Shown here piece after piece: positions 9,531 through 21,099 of a stretch of DNA of 64,000 bases (the first letter of the stretch is position 1; each line of letters opens with the position of its first letter). The position numbers were made by a program, and so were the translations under genes. This DNA is from Cytospora piceicola (lineage: Eukaryota; Ascomycota; Sordariomycetes; Diaporthales; Cytosporaceae), in contig JALQBC010000051.1 in NCBI GenBank assembly GCA_023375675.1, positions 1 to 64,000 on the forward strand. The letters are read 5' to 3'. The notes under the pieces are model-generated. The model saw only the letters and a list, made by a program, of their open reading frames with translations, had not been told where the DNA came from and did not search any database.

Positions 9531-10931
9531 ATGACATCGACACCGGTAGATTTTTGCACCATCCCAGCGGCGACATCACCGGACGGGAAGTATGACTTCG
9601 AAAACCCAACAACCCTGGCCCCGGCAACTATTTCCGTCGGTGTCGTTCTCGCTACAATTTCCACCTCCCTCGCCATCGGGCGAGCGTTTATCAACCGGAA
9701 GAAGCTATCCGTAGCCGACTGTGCGTTTTAATTTCAAGCCGAAAATCAAGAACAAACTGTTAACAGGCCACAGATGTTACATTTGCCGCCTGTGTCATCA
9801 ATATTACTTTCACAGGTGACGTTCTTGCACGTACGGACTTCGATATCTTTTCCTCTCTCAATCTTTCTAATGTTTGATTTTGGGTCTTTGCAGAGTACAA
9901 GTTCAATCGCCATCAATGGGATGTACCAGTTTGCTGGTTCACGTCGACATACTTCAAGATCCTCTATATTCAGACGACACTCTTTGCACCAGTCTTCTTC
10001 ACCTCTAAGGTTGCTATCTTCTTCTTGTACCGGCAACTCTTTGCTGTACACAACAAGCGCGCCAATGTGGCCATCAACGTTGGCATCTTGATCACTCTTC
10101 TTTTGTACCTTCCCAATATCCCTCTGTCAGCTGTCTTCGATGCCCCTCGATTAGGCGGCTCATGGGAGTCGATGTTGACATCCAAATCACCCCCAAAGAT
10201 GATCATATGGGGTATTGTCCAGAGTTCTACTGCTATCCTCCTCGACCTCTATATATTCTGTCTGCCCATTCCCATTATTCTGCGGCTTAATATGCCGTTC
10301 GGACGACGATTACAGCTTATTGGGGTATTCACAACGGCTCTAATGTGAGTTTCAAGGCTGCCTAAGCCCGCCGTCTTTAGCGATTTGCTCACACACAAAT
10401 GTTGCAGGGGTGTTGTTGCAAGTGTGCTTTCCCTTGTCTACCGCATCCAGCTCCTTCACACGATTGACGACTTATGGTGTCAGACTATAGTGGCTATCTG
10501 CGCGTAAGTCCAACTCAGCCCTTTTTCCTTCCTGCGCACACCCATATAACTGATGTCTTTCAATGTTCAGACTAGTCGAGACAAATGTGGCCATTATAGT
10601 TAGTTGCCTACCGTCGTTCGCCCATCTGCTGCACGCTGGTGGGTTGGCCTTCTTCAGGTCACTGCGGTCGCGGCTCTTAGGTGTCGTAGGCGGCAGCGGC
10701 GGATACAGCAGCAACCCCTCGGGGGACGAGCGGAAGGAAGAGAGACCGAAGGTAGCGACCTTCGGTTCCGGCCAGCAGCACCGTCGGCGAAATTATTACG
10801 AGCTGACAGATACTTTTCTCCTGAGGTCACACGATACGGCTGTGGACAACGGACCAGTGGCTGTGGACAACGGACCAGTGGCTCTGGTCACGTTGCCTGA
10901 CGGCATCGTACGATCCCAAGGCGTCCATTAA
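9531..10931 (+). CDS. SAT4/Pth11-like 7TM (rhodopsin-fold) membrane protein, 379 aa, five exons
   Basis: Exons are 9531..9720, 9774..9815, 9894..10344, 10408..10503 and 10571..10931. The second exon is only 42 nt (VTFAACVINITFT). The joined protein starts with a short outside tail, then hydrophobic helices such as ISVGVVLATISTSLAI, and has the family signature HQWDVPVCWFTSTYFKILY, with a FFLYRQLF segment and a LDLYIFCLPIPIILRL helix. This is the fungal integral membrane family near Pth11-type receptors (rhodopsin/SAT4 domain). The hydrophilic C-tail carries a perfect 21-bp tandem duplication (10839-10880) that repeats AVDNGPV. It probably sits in the plasma membrane; the ligand is unknown. 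Such genes often neighbour metabolite clusters. Confidence 0.88.
10839..10880. repeat. 21-bp perfect tandem duplication inside the 7TM C-tail
   Basis: Two identical 21-bp units, 10839-10859 and 10860-10880, keep the frame and duplicate seven residues in the cytosolic tail. Confidence 0.9.
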
Positions 10932-11921
10932 CATTTCCGGCCGGATAGTACAGAGGATACGGCACGAATAGAGGCATGCGTTTGTTTAATTCTCACATGT
11001 GTGCAGTAAATTTTTCGACTGTAGACTTAGTGCTCTCAATGGTCGAACCTGTACTGTGTATGTGATATGTGATGCATCATTCACTGTTCGGAAGATTGAT
11101 AAATCATACGAAGACGCTGGACCAGCAAACGCTCTTGCTTGAAATAAATGATAGAAAGGCTTGACGCTATGAATCGACGCAATCACATGCAGGCTGTAAC
11201 CGTTCGCAATCTGCACGCGGCACTATTGGCTACTGATCACAAAGAGAGCCACTTCCAAGAATTTCATGTCGTAATATGTGTAATGATATGTGTGATGGTA
11301 GGGCGTAGAATGAGTTCCTCGCCAAGAACCCCGCGTTTCTCTAATCGGTATCTGTGTAGGCTAGTGGCTGTTCTTCTTATCTGAAAGCCAATGAAAGAGA
11401 GGCGTATTCACCGGTGAGCAGGAGAGGGGAAGTGATTGGTTTGTTGGTACCACCGCCTATTCCTGTGCCTCATTTAATACTTCAGAGCTCATCAAGTCAA
11501 TATCTACGGAAATGGAAGGTGTGGCAGGATGATCATCGATGCAGCCAACACGAGAGCAGGGACCTATCTGCACAATCTCAAGTGCTCTGATCTTCACTTC
11601 GTGCGCCCCGAGACCCCGAGGCTGGCATTACAGCCCTCAACTCTCAGCTCTCAGATTTTCGCCAATTCTTTTGACACGGCACTGGGATATGGATCGGTGC
11701 AGTTGTTGGTTAGCGCTTACCTAGGTACAAGTTGGTGGGAGTAAGAAGCCGAAAGGCAATGCAACCATAACCACAGAAAACAACATATAAAGGCTCTGCA
11801 TATGAAGGCTCTGGTACTACAAACTGCTACCACAAGCCGCTTTCTCCACTTCGCATTATTGCGCATTCGGCCTCAACGAGTAACAACACCGTCCCTTTCA
11901 TTCCAAACACCCCCAAAAGAA
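10932..11921. other. Intergenic; promoter of the FAD oxidase
   Basis: One exact TACCTAGGTA palindrome lies at 11718-11727 and a TATA-like CATATAAAG at about 11784-11792. The ATG at 11802 is too close to that TATA box to be a likely start. No other gene is seen. Confidence 0.6.
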
Positions 11922-13488
11922 ATGGCGTTGGGTGCTAGTCTACGTCATGTATGTGTAAGCCCTGCATGATCCTTGCGTTAGTTACTTACCCAGCCAAGGT
12001 CGAGCCCTAACCGATTCGTAGTGCGAGGCGTTGGTTTCCCTATTAGGGGCGGAAAAGGTGTCGCTCCCGGGAACCGCGGCCTACAATGCGTCTCTGTCGT
12101 CGTATTTCGCCTTGCAAGCCTCTGCGGTCCAGCCTCTTTGTTTTGTCTCGCCACAGTCAGCTGGAGATGTCTCGTCTGTGGTTAGGTCGCTGACCACCAA
12201 CGTCTCGGACAGCTCATGCGAGTTTGCTATCCGGTCTGGGGGCCACATGTGGTTTCCTGGGGCATCTAATTCGCCGGGCGGAGTGACGATCGACCTACGA
12301 GGTCTAAACTCGATCAACCTTAGCGAAGACCGGTCAACGGTATCTGTCGGCGTTGGTGCAACGTGGGATACCGTCTACACCAGGCTCGACCCATTAGGAT
12401 TGAGTGTTGCTGGTGGTCGGGTCGCAGGCGTCGGCGTGGGAGGGCTGACCTTAGGTGGTGGCATCTCCTTTTTTGGGCCTCGTTATGGTTGGACCTGTGA
12501 CACGGTGTCTACCTTCGAGGTGGTCCTGGCGGACGGCTCTATTGTAGAGGCAAATGAAGAGCAAAACTTGGATCTCTTTCAAGGACTCCGGGGTGGATCA
12601 AACAACTTTGGAATCGTCACCCGCATCGACCTGAAGATGTTCGATCAGGGACGTCTTTGGTCTGCGAGTATCTACAATCCCATTTCGACTATAGACGACC
12701 AGATCAAAATTTTTGCCAACCTCGTAGCGGCGGAGAACTACGACAAGTATGCCTCTTTCATCACCGGTTTTGGATACTCACAATCCCAAGGACTCACTAT
12801 CATCGACAACGAGCTAGTTTACACGAAACCTGTTGAGGCTCCCGCATACTACCAGGATCTCATGAGTCTACCATCTATTTACAGCTCATCCTCCATGACC
12901 AACATGAGCACACTTGCACAGCAGGGTGCGAAATTTCTGCCTCCTGGGGTAGTTCGGTAAGTCATACCTTCCACTCCGGCGCAGCACACCTCATTACTAA
13001 CAGCAAAAAGATACCTGTTCGCGACGACAACATTTATCCCTACTGAGGCAATGCTTCGTGCCGCATTTGACGCCTGGAACAGTAGCCTATCGGGGGTTCG
13101 GGACATAAACGGGCTAACGTGGTCGCTCTCACTAGAGCCGCTGCCGCCGAATATCTACCAGCGTAGTGCGGCGGCCAATGCGATGGGGCTCGCTAACCGC
13201 ATGGGCACGCGCGTCGTGTGTCTTTTGTCAAATGCGTGGGCGGACCACGCTGACAATGAGCGGGTCTACGCTGCGTCTGCCGCGCTCCTGGCCGCTATTG
13301 AAAAGGCCGCCCGCTCTCTCAACGCCGACGACCCCTACATATACCTCGATTACGCCGCCGAGTGGCAGGATCCGATTGCGAGCTACGGAGATGCGAGTGT
13401 ACGGCAGCTTCAAGAGCTGCGGGCTAGGGTGGATCCTAAGGGGGTGTTCACCCATCTCGTTCCCGGTGGGTTCAAGATCCCGTCATAG
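11922..13488 (+). CDS. FAD-dependent oxidase, berberine-bridge-enzyme-like (FAD_binding_4), 479 aa, three exons
   Basis: Exons are 11922..11948, 12022..12956 and 13011..13488. The first encodes only nine residues and is the least certain part. The PCMH-type FAD domain shows RSGGHMW, whose His (near 84) is the usual 8-alpha-histidyl FAD anchor, and GVGVGGLTLGGGISF for diphosphate binding. In the place where BBE enzymes carry a second, cysteinyl anchor the sequence reads GRVAGVGVGG with no Cys, so the flavin should be held by His alone. The C-terminal BBE segment has DPYIYLDYAAEWQDP and DPKGVF. Such enzymes oxidise alcohols or C-C/C-N bonds of secondary metabolites with O2. No clear signal peptide is seen with this start. 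A broken relative lies at 20.4-21.1 kb. Confidence 0.87.
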
Positions 13489-14579
13489 GGGAACCAGAAG
13501 CATATGATTGGTTCATGTATTTCACCGGTACGCAATGATGTATGTGGCCAAGAGGAGGATGTCTGGGCCAAGTTTTGTTTACACTGGCCGGTTAATTTGT
13601 GCCTAACGCACACACGAGGTTTCAACGTGCTGATTTCCTGGTATTCAGTGTGACTGTCCTCTCTGTCTCTGGTCGTAGTGTTGCTGTCTGACTGCATACG
13701 GTGTTGTGACCCCCCTCCTTTGCTATTCGGCCCAGTCGCGAACATACAGTGATAGAAGCTATCACAATACTGGGTACCTCGTCACAATTAACCAGCCAAT
13801 AACGTACTATATGCATATCACTTTACTGTCGTCGTATTGACTCACGAGTGGCGACATAAATCTCGGTCTCTAAGTCCAACCGCTGGGCATAACTAGCGTA
13901 ACGGTGTAACATGAATAATGCAATCATATCAGCTTACAGTAGTATTATTGTCTTACCGCATACTGTATGTAGCACACAGGATCCCTACGGGTGATCTACC
14001 CCCCAGCCCCCTTCTAAACTGTTGTTGTTATAGGTATATGCTGACTGAGAAATTAGACAACGCATACGTAATTGTGTAACACAAACGATGCAAGCGTATC
14101 AGCTTAACTGCAGCATTTTTGTTTCACTACATATATCACAGTACATGTAATGTGCTGACTGAGACAAACTGGACAAGGCAACGAGATGAAAGGATCATGT
14201 ACCTCATGCACAGCCTGTTGAAGCCGAGTTCTTATTAGACTGGCCTGATTCGTACGCCGTAGATCTTGAACGCGGGTCTAATACCGGCAGGAGGACATCT
14301 GGTACTAAAAGGTATATTCAAGTACCTACCCACATGTAGATATATAGGTATTTTGCAGTCGCGCTGCAAGAGGTGTGGCATTCACGTACCCTCACCAGTA
14401 CCAAGGTACAAATGTGGCATCGGAGCCAACAAACTCCAACTTGTAGGACCCCGCTTTTCCCCTTCCCCAGCTACGATCCCAAAGCTTACACAAACCTCTT
14501 GCTTCCAAAAAACGCCAGTAAGACTTGATTGCTTGCCTCATGCTTGTTTAACAGCGCAGCAAACCGACACAGAGTCAAG
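13489..14579. other. Intergenic with diverged direct repeats
   Basis: The stretch from about 13890 to 13975 resembles 14060 to 14140 (shared GTGTAAC, ATCAGCTTA and related blocks about 170 bp apart). TGCTGACTGAGA also occurs twice (about 14039 and 14153). No gene is supported. Confidence 0.55.
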
Positions 14580-15801
14580 ATGACGGCACCTAGCGGCACA
14601 ATCGTATTGACAGGAGCAAATGGCGGTCTCGGCACCGCACTCGTTCGGAATATCGTCTCGAATTCTGGCCTGGTAGGCTATCATGGAGTCTACACGGTAC
14701 GAGATGTAGCCGCGGCGACCTCTCTCCAGTCAGCTCTGCAATCAAGTACGAAACCCCATTCGCACGACATACTGCCGCTCGACTTAGCAACACCGTCTAG
14801 CGTGCGAAATGCCGCGGCAGCCATCAACACCAAGGTCTCGGCTGGGGACATGCCCCGAATCCGGGCCTTAATCCTTAATGCCGGCTACCGGGAACCTCAA
14901 GGCCAAACCCGAACCGAGAGCGGCTTGGATGTTGCCTTCGCAAGCAACTACCTGGGACATTGGCTGCTGGTTTTGCTACTGCTACAGAGCATGGACACGA
15001 AATTGGGTAGAGTGGTCATAGTCGGGGGCTGGACCCATGAGTGAGTGCTCCGTCCTTGTGTGCCAGAGCTTTGGGAAAGCAATACGCTGACATTGTTATG
15101 CCGAAAATAGCCCTATTGACAAGGCCAACAAGGCCAGTGGTGCGTTTGAAGAGACAGAGTGGAAGGAAATCTTTTCCGACGGCAGCCTCAAGACCATAGA
15201 GTCTGTCGCCAAAGGAATGTGGAGTGCTAGCCCCGACGACCCGTCCAAGGACCCGAAGGGGCTCAGTGGGATCCGGCGCTATGGGGCTTCTAAACTGTGT
15301 AGCATCATGATGCTGTGAGTTACTCTGTTTATACTACTAAGAATTTCTGGGAAGGGAAAGGGACGTGTCCAGAGGCTAGAGCTAATAAATCGGCATTGAT
15401 GCAGGTTTGAGCTCCAAAGCCGGCTCGAATCAGACCCTAAGCTGGGCGGCATCTCGGTCATCGGCGTCGATCCGGGCATGATGCCGACCAAGATCACCAC
15501 AGGAAATCTTGGCTGGTTCATCCAGGCTCTGTTTCTCATCATAACGCATATTCTTGGTCGCGCCTCACCCAACGGAATGATGCGCCTGCCAAGTAAGTCG
15601 GCCGGTGATGTTCTCGCAGCTGCCCTGCAGACCGGCCCACCTTATGCTGAGCGGCCAAAAGGCTTGTATTTCAACGGGTCTGAGCCTAAGGAGGTGAGTG
15701 TAGAGGCGAAGGACACGAGGAAAAGGGCGAGCGTATGGAAGGCAAGTGTGAATTATTCTGGGTTGAAGGAGGGTGAAACTTGTCTGGTTGACTGGGAATA
15801 A
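14580..15801 (+). CDS. Classical-type SDR, retinol dehydrogenase/protochlorophyllide reductase-like, 353 aa, three exons
   Basis: Exons are 14580..15040, 15111..15314 and 15405..15801, all with GT-AG introns and continuous frame. The Rossmann motif TGANGGLG lies near residues 11-18, LNAG marks the NNAG position, and the catalytic pair is Y211 and K215 in YGASK. The usual catalytic Ser region reads VIVGGWTHD instead of VSSxxH, so the Ser is either shifted or replaced. The C-terminal half holds PGMMPT and a hydrophobic helix (WFIQALFLIITHIL) that may attach it to a membrane. An oxidoreductase of the metabolite locus is the best call; the substrate is unknown. Confidence 0.87.
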
Positions 15802-16547
15802 ATGATGCCGCTGGTTTGGGCACTCGGGGGCTTCCGAGGGCCCTTTGGCAGAATTTCTGAAGTTTACTTGTTAGTTCATTCCATCTCTCCATGACGCCTG
15901 CTTTGTTACGGTATGTATGTAAGACAGTTCTGTATGGATCAAGATTCATAGTGATTTGCCCTGCAATGCCCTCCGTAGGAGGATTGGAACGTCGGGCGTT
16001 GGAAGTTGCAGACAACCAATCCTCTGTACTCTCTGTAACAGCACTAGCTGCATGCCTGCCACCTGGTCATCTTGGATATTTCGACGCCGAAGCTATGGTG
16101 AATACCAAATGCATGAGAGGACTGTGAGTTTGGCGGGACTTCCGCGTGATCACACATTCTGCCATAATGCTCGAGGTCCAGCTTTCGCTGCCGAATGATA
16201 CCGGTACCGGGATCATTTGTGCTGTCAACGCACTGAGGTCCCACGGGGTAATATATTACATGGTTCTCTGCCCCCACCAACGTAGTTCTGTGGCATTCTT
16301 CTGTAGTCCTCTCAGCGGCACAGTGTGAGTGATGGTGTATCCTTATGCTACGTATATTAGCCGGTTCTAGTATCAGCCCCGTAGCTGCATGGATGACTGC
16401 ATGTGACACGGGGTTGCCAGTTATAAACCCGTGGTCTTCATACACAAAGACTGCATTTCTTTCGGCAATAAATAGCTTGGATTACATCCCAACTAATTGC
16501 CTCGGTTTTCTTCCCAAGGTTCCCTTCAAAATTCAACCACCTATCAG
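15802..16547. other. Intergenic, promoter of the second P450
   Basis: No recognisable gene. A 133-codon frame on the minus strand (16044-16445) has no domain I recognise and is treated as chance. Confidence 0.55.
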
Positions 16548-18441
16548 ATGGTGCACCTGGGCTGCACAGTCTTCAGCCTTCGAGCCACCTTCATCTATAC
16601 TATGCTTGCTTCATTGCTACTGGGCGTGATTTCCGCCTATATCGTTTGGAATCTAGTACGCTTAGAGCTGAACGTGCGCAAGGCTCGGGCCCTGAACGTG
16701 CCTGTTATCCGCATCCCGTTTCACCTGAACAACTACGTGTGGGTTATCACCCAACCAGTTTTATGGGCAGTCCTGGCCCGCCTACCAGTTTCATGGAGCT
16801 CTTACCCCGATTTTGTGCGCTTCTCTCATCGAAACTGGCACTTCTTAGAGAAAAGCAGCCCTACTGCACGTTTCGGGCCCGCCTGGGTCCTCGTCTCACC
16901 CGGGGGTATCCATCTGCATATTTCAGATGCTGACGCCAATCATGCCATCTGCTTAAGATGGAGAGAATTCGTTCGCCCGGTCAGGATGTACAGTGAGTAT
17001 CCTACCCGAAGCTACGCTGTCCATGTGTCGACATGTCTAATTTATAATCAGAGATGTTAGCCGTTTACGGGCCGTCCGTATTTACCGTGGAGCTGCAGGA
17101 CTGGCCCCGTCATCGTAGAGCCCTGGCAATGCCTTTTAACAAGTCCATTATGAAGTTCGTATGGGATGAGTCGCTCCGGCAAGCCAAGTACGTGCTCCCA
17201 ATGAACACCACGTTATCACACAGTTACACGTTAGGACTGACCAGGGTGGTTCAAGGCAAATGGTACACTATTGGACCTCTGTATCTGGTGCCGGAATCCC
17301 GGGAATGGAGGAAGACCTGCGAACACTATCTCTTAATGTTCTCGCATCAACAGCATTCCGGGAATCATACGATTTCAAAGGCTCCGCACACCTGCACGAC
17401 AACAAGGCAAGCATTGATAGCTACCGGGACGCGCTCTTTGTCGTGCATAAATATGCCATTTATCTAATGCTGGTCCCCTATCATTTTCTTACTAGCCCTA
17501 TGATGCCGAGAGGACTGGCTAGGATTGGCTATGCAGCTACGTCACTGAAGGCGTTTATGATGAAGATGGTCACTGAGGAGACGGCAGCGCTTAGTCGAGG
17601 TGAAGCGGGCTCGGGTGGCCTGATAACGCACCTTGTGCGTACTCGTGACCACACGACGGCGCATCGAACGAAATCCGGGGACGAGGTCAAGAAGTCTGGG
17701 AAGGGGGTTCTTTCAGTCGATGAAATCCTCGGTAACGTGTTCGTTATCAACTTTGCCGGCCATGACACTACAGCCATTACGCTCTCCTTCGTCGTAATGC
17801 TTCTGGCCTCGCATCCAGAGGTTCAAGCGTGGCTCCACGAAGAGATTACCAACGTTACACAGGGCCGACCCGTCGAAGCCTGGGACTACGCCATATTCTC
17901 AAGGCTAAAGCGATGCAGAGCCGTATTTTTGGAGACACTCCGGCTTTGTGGACCCATCACCGGGCTGCCCAAGATTGCATCCGATCAAGTACAAGCTCTT
18001 GAGGTCGGCAACCGCATACTAGCTATTCCTCCTGGCACCGAGACTTACCTCATGGTACTAGGTGTCCAGACCGACCCGAGGTACTGGGACGATCCTTATA
18101 TCTGGAGACCATCGCGCTGGATCGTGCGCTCAGGAGCTGCCGCAGCTATTACCGAGGAGTTGTTCGTCCCTCAGAATGGATCATTCTGTGCATGGTCGCT
18201 TGGCCCGCAGGGCTGCGTAGGGAAGGAGTTCTCTGAGGTCGAGGCAGTTGCCACGCTTGCCTGCTTGTTCAGAACTCATCGCATACGCCCTCTGAAAACG
18301 TCGCCAGCGGAGACGGAAGACCAGGCCCGGAAAAGGGCCCGGGATTGTGCCGAAGATGTCAACTACCAACTGATGCTAAGGATGAACCACGCTGACCGGG
18401 TTAGATTAGAGTGTGTCAAGGTAGAGACAGAACATGAGTAA
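16548..18441 (+). CDS. Cytochrome P450 monooxygenase, 588 aa, three exons
   Basis: Exons are 16548..16992, 17052..17187 and 17256..18441. The last intron (17188-17255, GTACGT donor, CTGAC branch) is needed to restore QMVHYWTSVSGAGIPG. An N-terminal anchor (TMLASLLLGVISAYIVW) is followed by a DWPRHRRALAMPFN C-helix motif with the heme-propionate Trp and Arg. The I-helix FAGHDTTAI carries the normal acid-Thr pair, and ExxR is ETLR. The heme loop reads WSLGPQGCVGKEF with Cys near 514, having Gln where Arg is usual. A Gln there is common in some fungal families (GPQ-x-CPG type). An ER-bound hydroxylase of secondary metabolism is likely. At 588 aa it is longer than a typical P450 (about 500), mainly at the N-terminal linker and C-terminus. 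Confidence 0.88.
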
Positions 18442-18848
18442 ATATCTAACGGGGTATGGGAACCTATAAAGTCAGGGAAGATTCAATATCAGTTGTTTTC
18501 TACCTAAGTAGTTTGTTCCAAAGTTGCCAAGTTCTGAAGCTATTGAAACAGCCTCTCACGTGGAAGTCTTTAGGGTTAGGGTCCCGTGAGTTCCGCTTCA
18601 CCGCTTTCCCGCTTCACCGCCTTTGTGAATTTTCTTCCATGCAATAACGCCACTCGAAAACGTGAAACCAGAGTACCACTCCATCTCCTCACACCATCTC
18701 GATTTCATCACCTACACGTATCAATTTCCCATACTCAAACCATTACCCTCATATTCAAAACCGCCCCCCCCCTTCTTTTCCCTTCTCGGCGGGCACTTCT
18801 TTTTGTATTTCACTTCCACCTAAGCCAGTCAGCCATACGAACCTCATT
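18442..18848. promoter_or_regulatory. Pyrimidine-rich promoter of the small C2H2 gene
   Basis: C and T tracts dominate from about 18660 (a run of nine or more C near 18766), a usual feature of fungal promoters of well-expressed genes. Confidence 0.5.
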
Positions 18849-19271
18849 ATGGCCATCTCCAAGAAGCTGAAGGTTCATACACCCCTTGCGGCCTGGAACG
18901 GATGATAACCTAGATTGCCGTCGCATCTTTGCACTCCAGTTCCAGTCCTGTGTCCCCCTTCTCCGTCCGTGGCCAGGCTAACACTGTCAGATCCAACGCG
19001 ATCATAAGAAGGCCGAAGCCGCCGGCACCCGTGCCCCCGTAAAGGCTAATGGCCTTCCCGTGAAGGCACCCAAGGAGACTGTCACTGTACGCACAGGCCA
19101 ATGCAGATCATTATTCACTATCTCAGTCACCTTGCTAACCCTGTACCAAAGTGCAAAATCTGTCTTAAGGAAATTGTCAAGTCTTTCGAAACCCAGCTAG
19201 TCGACCATGCCGGGACACATAAGGGCAAGGACAAGTCAGATTGCTGGCCCACTGTCTTCCCCCGTGCTTAA
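18849..19271 (+). CDS. Small C2H2 zinc-finger-like protein, 79 aa, three exons
   Basis: Exons are 18849..18872 (eight codons, MAISKKLK), 18991..19086 and 19152..19271. Joined, they give a basic, Lys/Ala/Pro-rich N-half (DHKKAEAAGTRAPVKANG) and a C-half with CKIC, then HAGTH: one C-x2-C...H-x3-H zinc site. It ends KSDCWPTVFPRA. I recall conserved fungal small proteins with this layout, but no named function. The donor of intron 1 (GTTCAT) is weak, so exon 1 is less certain than exons 2 and 3; a pyrimidine-rich promoter supports a start here. No exon reaches 60 codons, so a long-ORF scan misses it. Confidence 0.65.
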
Positions 19272-20424
19272 TATTGGCTGCTGGTTACCTTCAACGGTTA
19301 CCTTCAACGTGGTTTATTGCGAACGGAACTTTTCAGGGCATGTTCTTTAGTCAGTTACGTTACTTTTGAATGAGAACGGCATAGCCTTTGCAGAAACCAA
19401 GTGCATTCTTGCAAGGCTCTACTGCGTAACTTGTTCATATCTGCTGAGGAACAGTTGCGACCACTAGAACAGCTAACGGCTATAAAGCCAATAACATAAT
19501 TTAATAATTTATTACTCTCATAGTTACTGTACGTTGGCACTCTAATAGTTACTGAACATTGGCAAGCAGCTGGGAACAAACCCCTTAGGTAGGAGAATGG
19601 AAGAGTAGAAGCTGTTGTTCTGGACCGGACTCGGTTAGGTGGCGATCAACAACTTCAATTTCCATAGGCCCCTATTTCCACAAATGACTATGCCATGTCT
19701 TATGTATTCACATCTCTGGCCTCGCTATTGAAGCCAGCGTGTTTGCGGTACATTGGCATACCGCAGTCGGGTGAGAGCGACGTCTCCAGACTTCAAGTGA
19801 CATGCATTTACTGCTGACACGGTTCTACGTCGAAGCTATCTGACACGGTGCAATAAAACCAGATGAATCACTCGGAACGGAATTGATTACATCTACCTAC
19901 ATATATCGCTTGCATTGCTTCCAGCATTTGCTTTAGAAGGCAAAACTAAGTCACGGTGATCTTCGACCGTCTGTCTGGCTATTTTAGGCACTCCAATCTA
20001 AGTTTTTGCATATTGGGTTGCACACCTGAATCACATTTCAATCAGAAGATAGCAGCTCTTACGAAGGATCGATCAACGGCGGTGAGGAGACTGAATAGAT
20101 ACCAATCCCACTTCCAGCGGGTGTCACTTTGAGCCCGAAGCTTTGGCTAAGCTAAGAGTACGTTACCGAACTGGAGATGTGCATTTGTTGGAGAGAAACC
20201 AGCTTAGTTACGTAGCATTCACATGTCTTACAAGCAGGCCTCAACATGCTTCGCGACCTCAGCCCGCCATGACGGTTTTCAACAACGCCCGGCAGTAGAC
20301 GACATGCTCGATTCCGCTGGGCGCTGTCTTTGACCCGGGTTGGCCCATAAATTGGATCATGCTGATGCACGTAGCTACCTAGGGCATACCCATGGCTCAG
20401 TAGCTCTAGAACGCCCGGGGTTGG
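19272..20424. other. Intergenic, no gene seen
   Basis: No recognisable coding region, repeat or RNA gene found. Confidence 0.55.
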
Positions 20425-21099
20425 TCCACCTAGTTCCTGGGATATCATACCAGGAACCTGGTAGGCCTGGGGTAAAGATGCCCTTGGGGTCAACTCCCTG
20501 CCTGACCTTCTTGAGGTGGCTCACACTCACAGTACCATAGCTTCCGATGGCGTCCTAACCTCTGTCCGCGTAATTTATAAAGACATACGGGTCCAGATCT
20601 CCAAGATTCGCTGCCGCAGTGTTGATGTCTGCCAAGATCCCGCGTGACGTGCTGTTCACAAGGGCAATATCCGACGCGTGGGTCCAAGACACTCAGACCC
20701 TGGGAATCAAGAGCCTCATATATGTCGCCCAAGTTGTACCGACCGTAACTGACTGATCCGTGCTGACTTCAGCGGTTCAGAAAGAACCAAGATCGATGAC
20801 GGTCCACGCTCAATGTTGGAGGCACCCGTCCAGCTGATATGGCCGCTGGAACGGATAACGAACAGACAGCTCTGTCCTTCCTCCTGCAACGGGGCCCAGG
20901 TTTTCACCATGGTCAACACATATTGGACAGCCAGGGGTGATACGATGCAGGCAGGTTTCATGGAGTCCTGCTGTCCAAAGAAGTATGGCCCCAGAGACTC
21001 ATTGTACGCAAGGCTGCCCGGCGTTGCAACTTTCTGCTGGTCAAGTTGCTTTTGTCCACGGTCGGCTGGCTCATCGTGACGAGAAGAGGAAGATTGCAT
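20425..21099 (-). pseudogene. BBE-like FAD oxidase pseudogene, internally deleted
   Basis: The start (near 21099) reads QQKVATPGSLAYNESL and then an FAD-anchor-like segment (RSSGH for RSGGH), clearly the same family as the intact gene at 11.9-13.5 kb. After SNIERG the frame is lost; a neighbouring frame continues with VIDLGSF, a stop, then AEVSTDQSVTVGTTW; a third frame gives GDIYEALDSQGLSVL. Next the sequence jumps straight to C-terminal family sequence (ILADINTAAANLGDLDPYVF), then a TAG inside NYADRG, and ends with DPKGIFTPGLPG. About 250-300 residues from the middle are missing. Several frameshifts, two stops and the deletion make loss of function certain. Confidence 0.9.

Noticed and set aside
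11802..11921. In-frame upstream ATG that would extend the FAD oxidase by 40 residues
   Set aside because: It lies about 10-18 bp after a TATA-like box, where the transcript has probably not begun, and the extension has no clear signal peptide.
16044..16445. 133-codon minus-strand frame between SDR and P450
   Set aside because: No recognisable motif and many rare-looking residues (His, Cys, Thr clusters).
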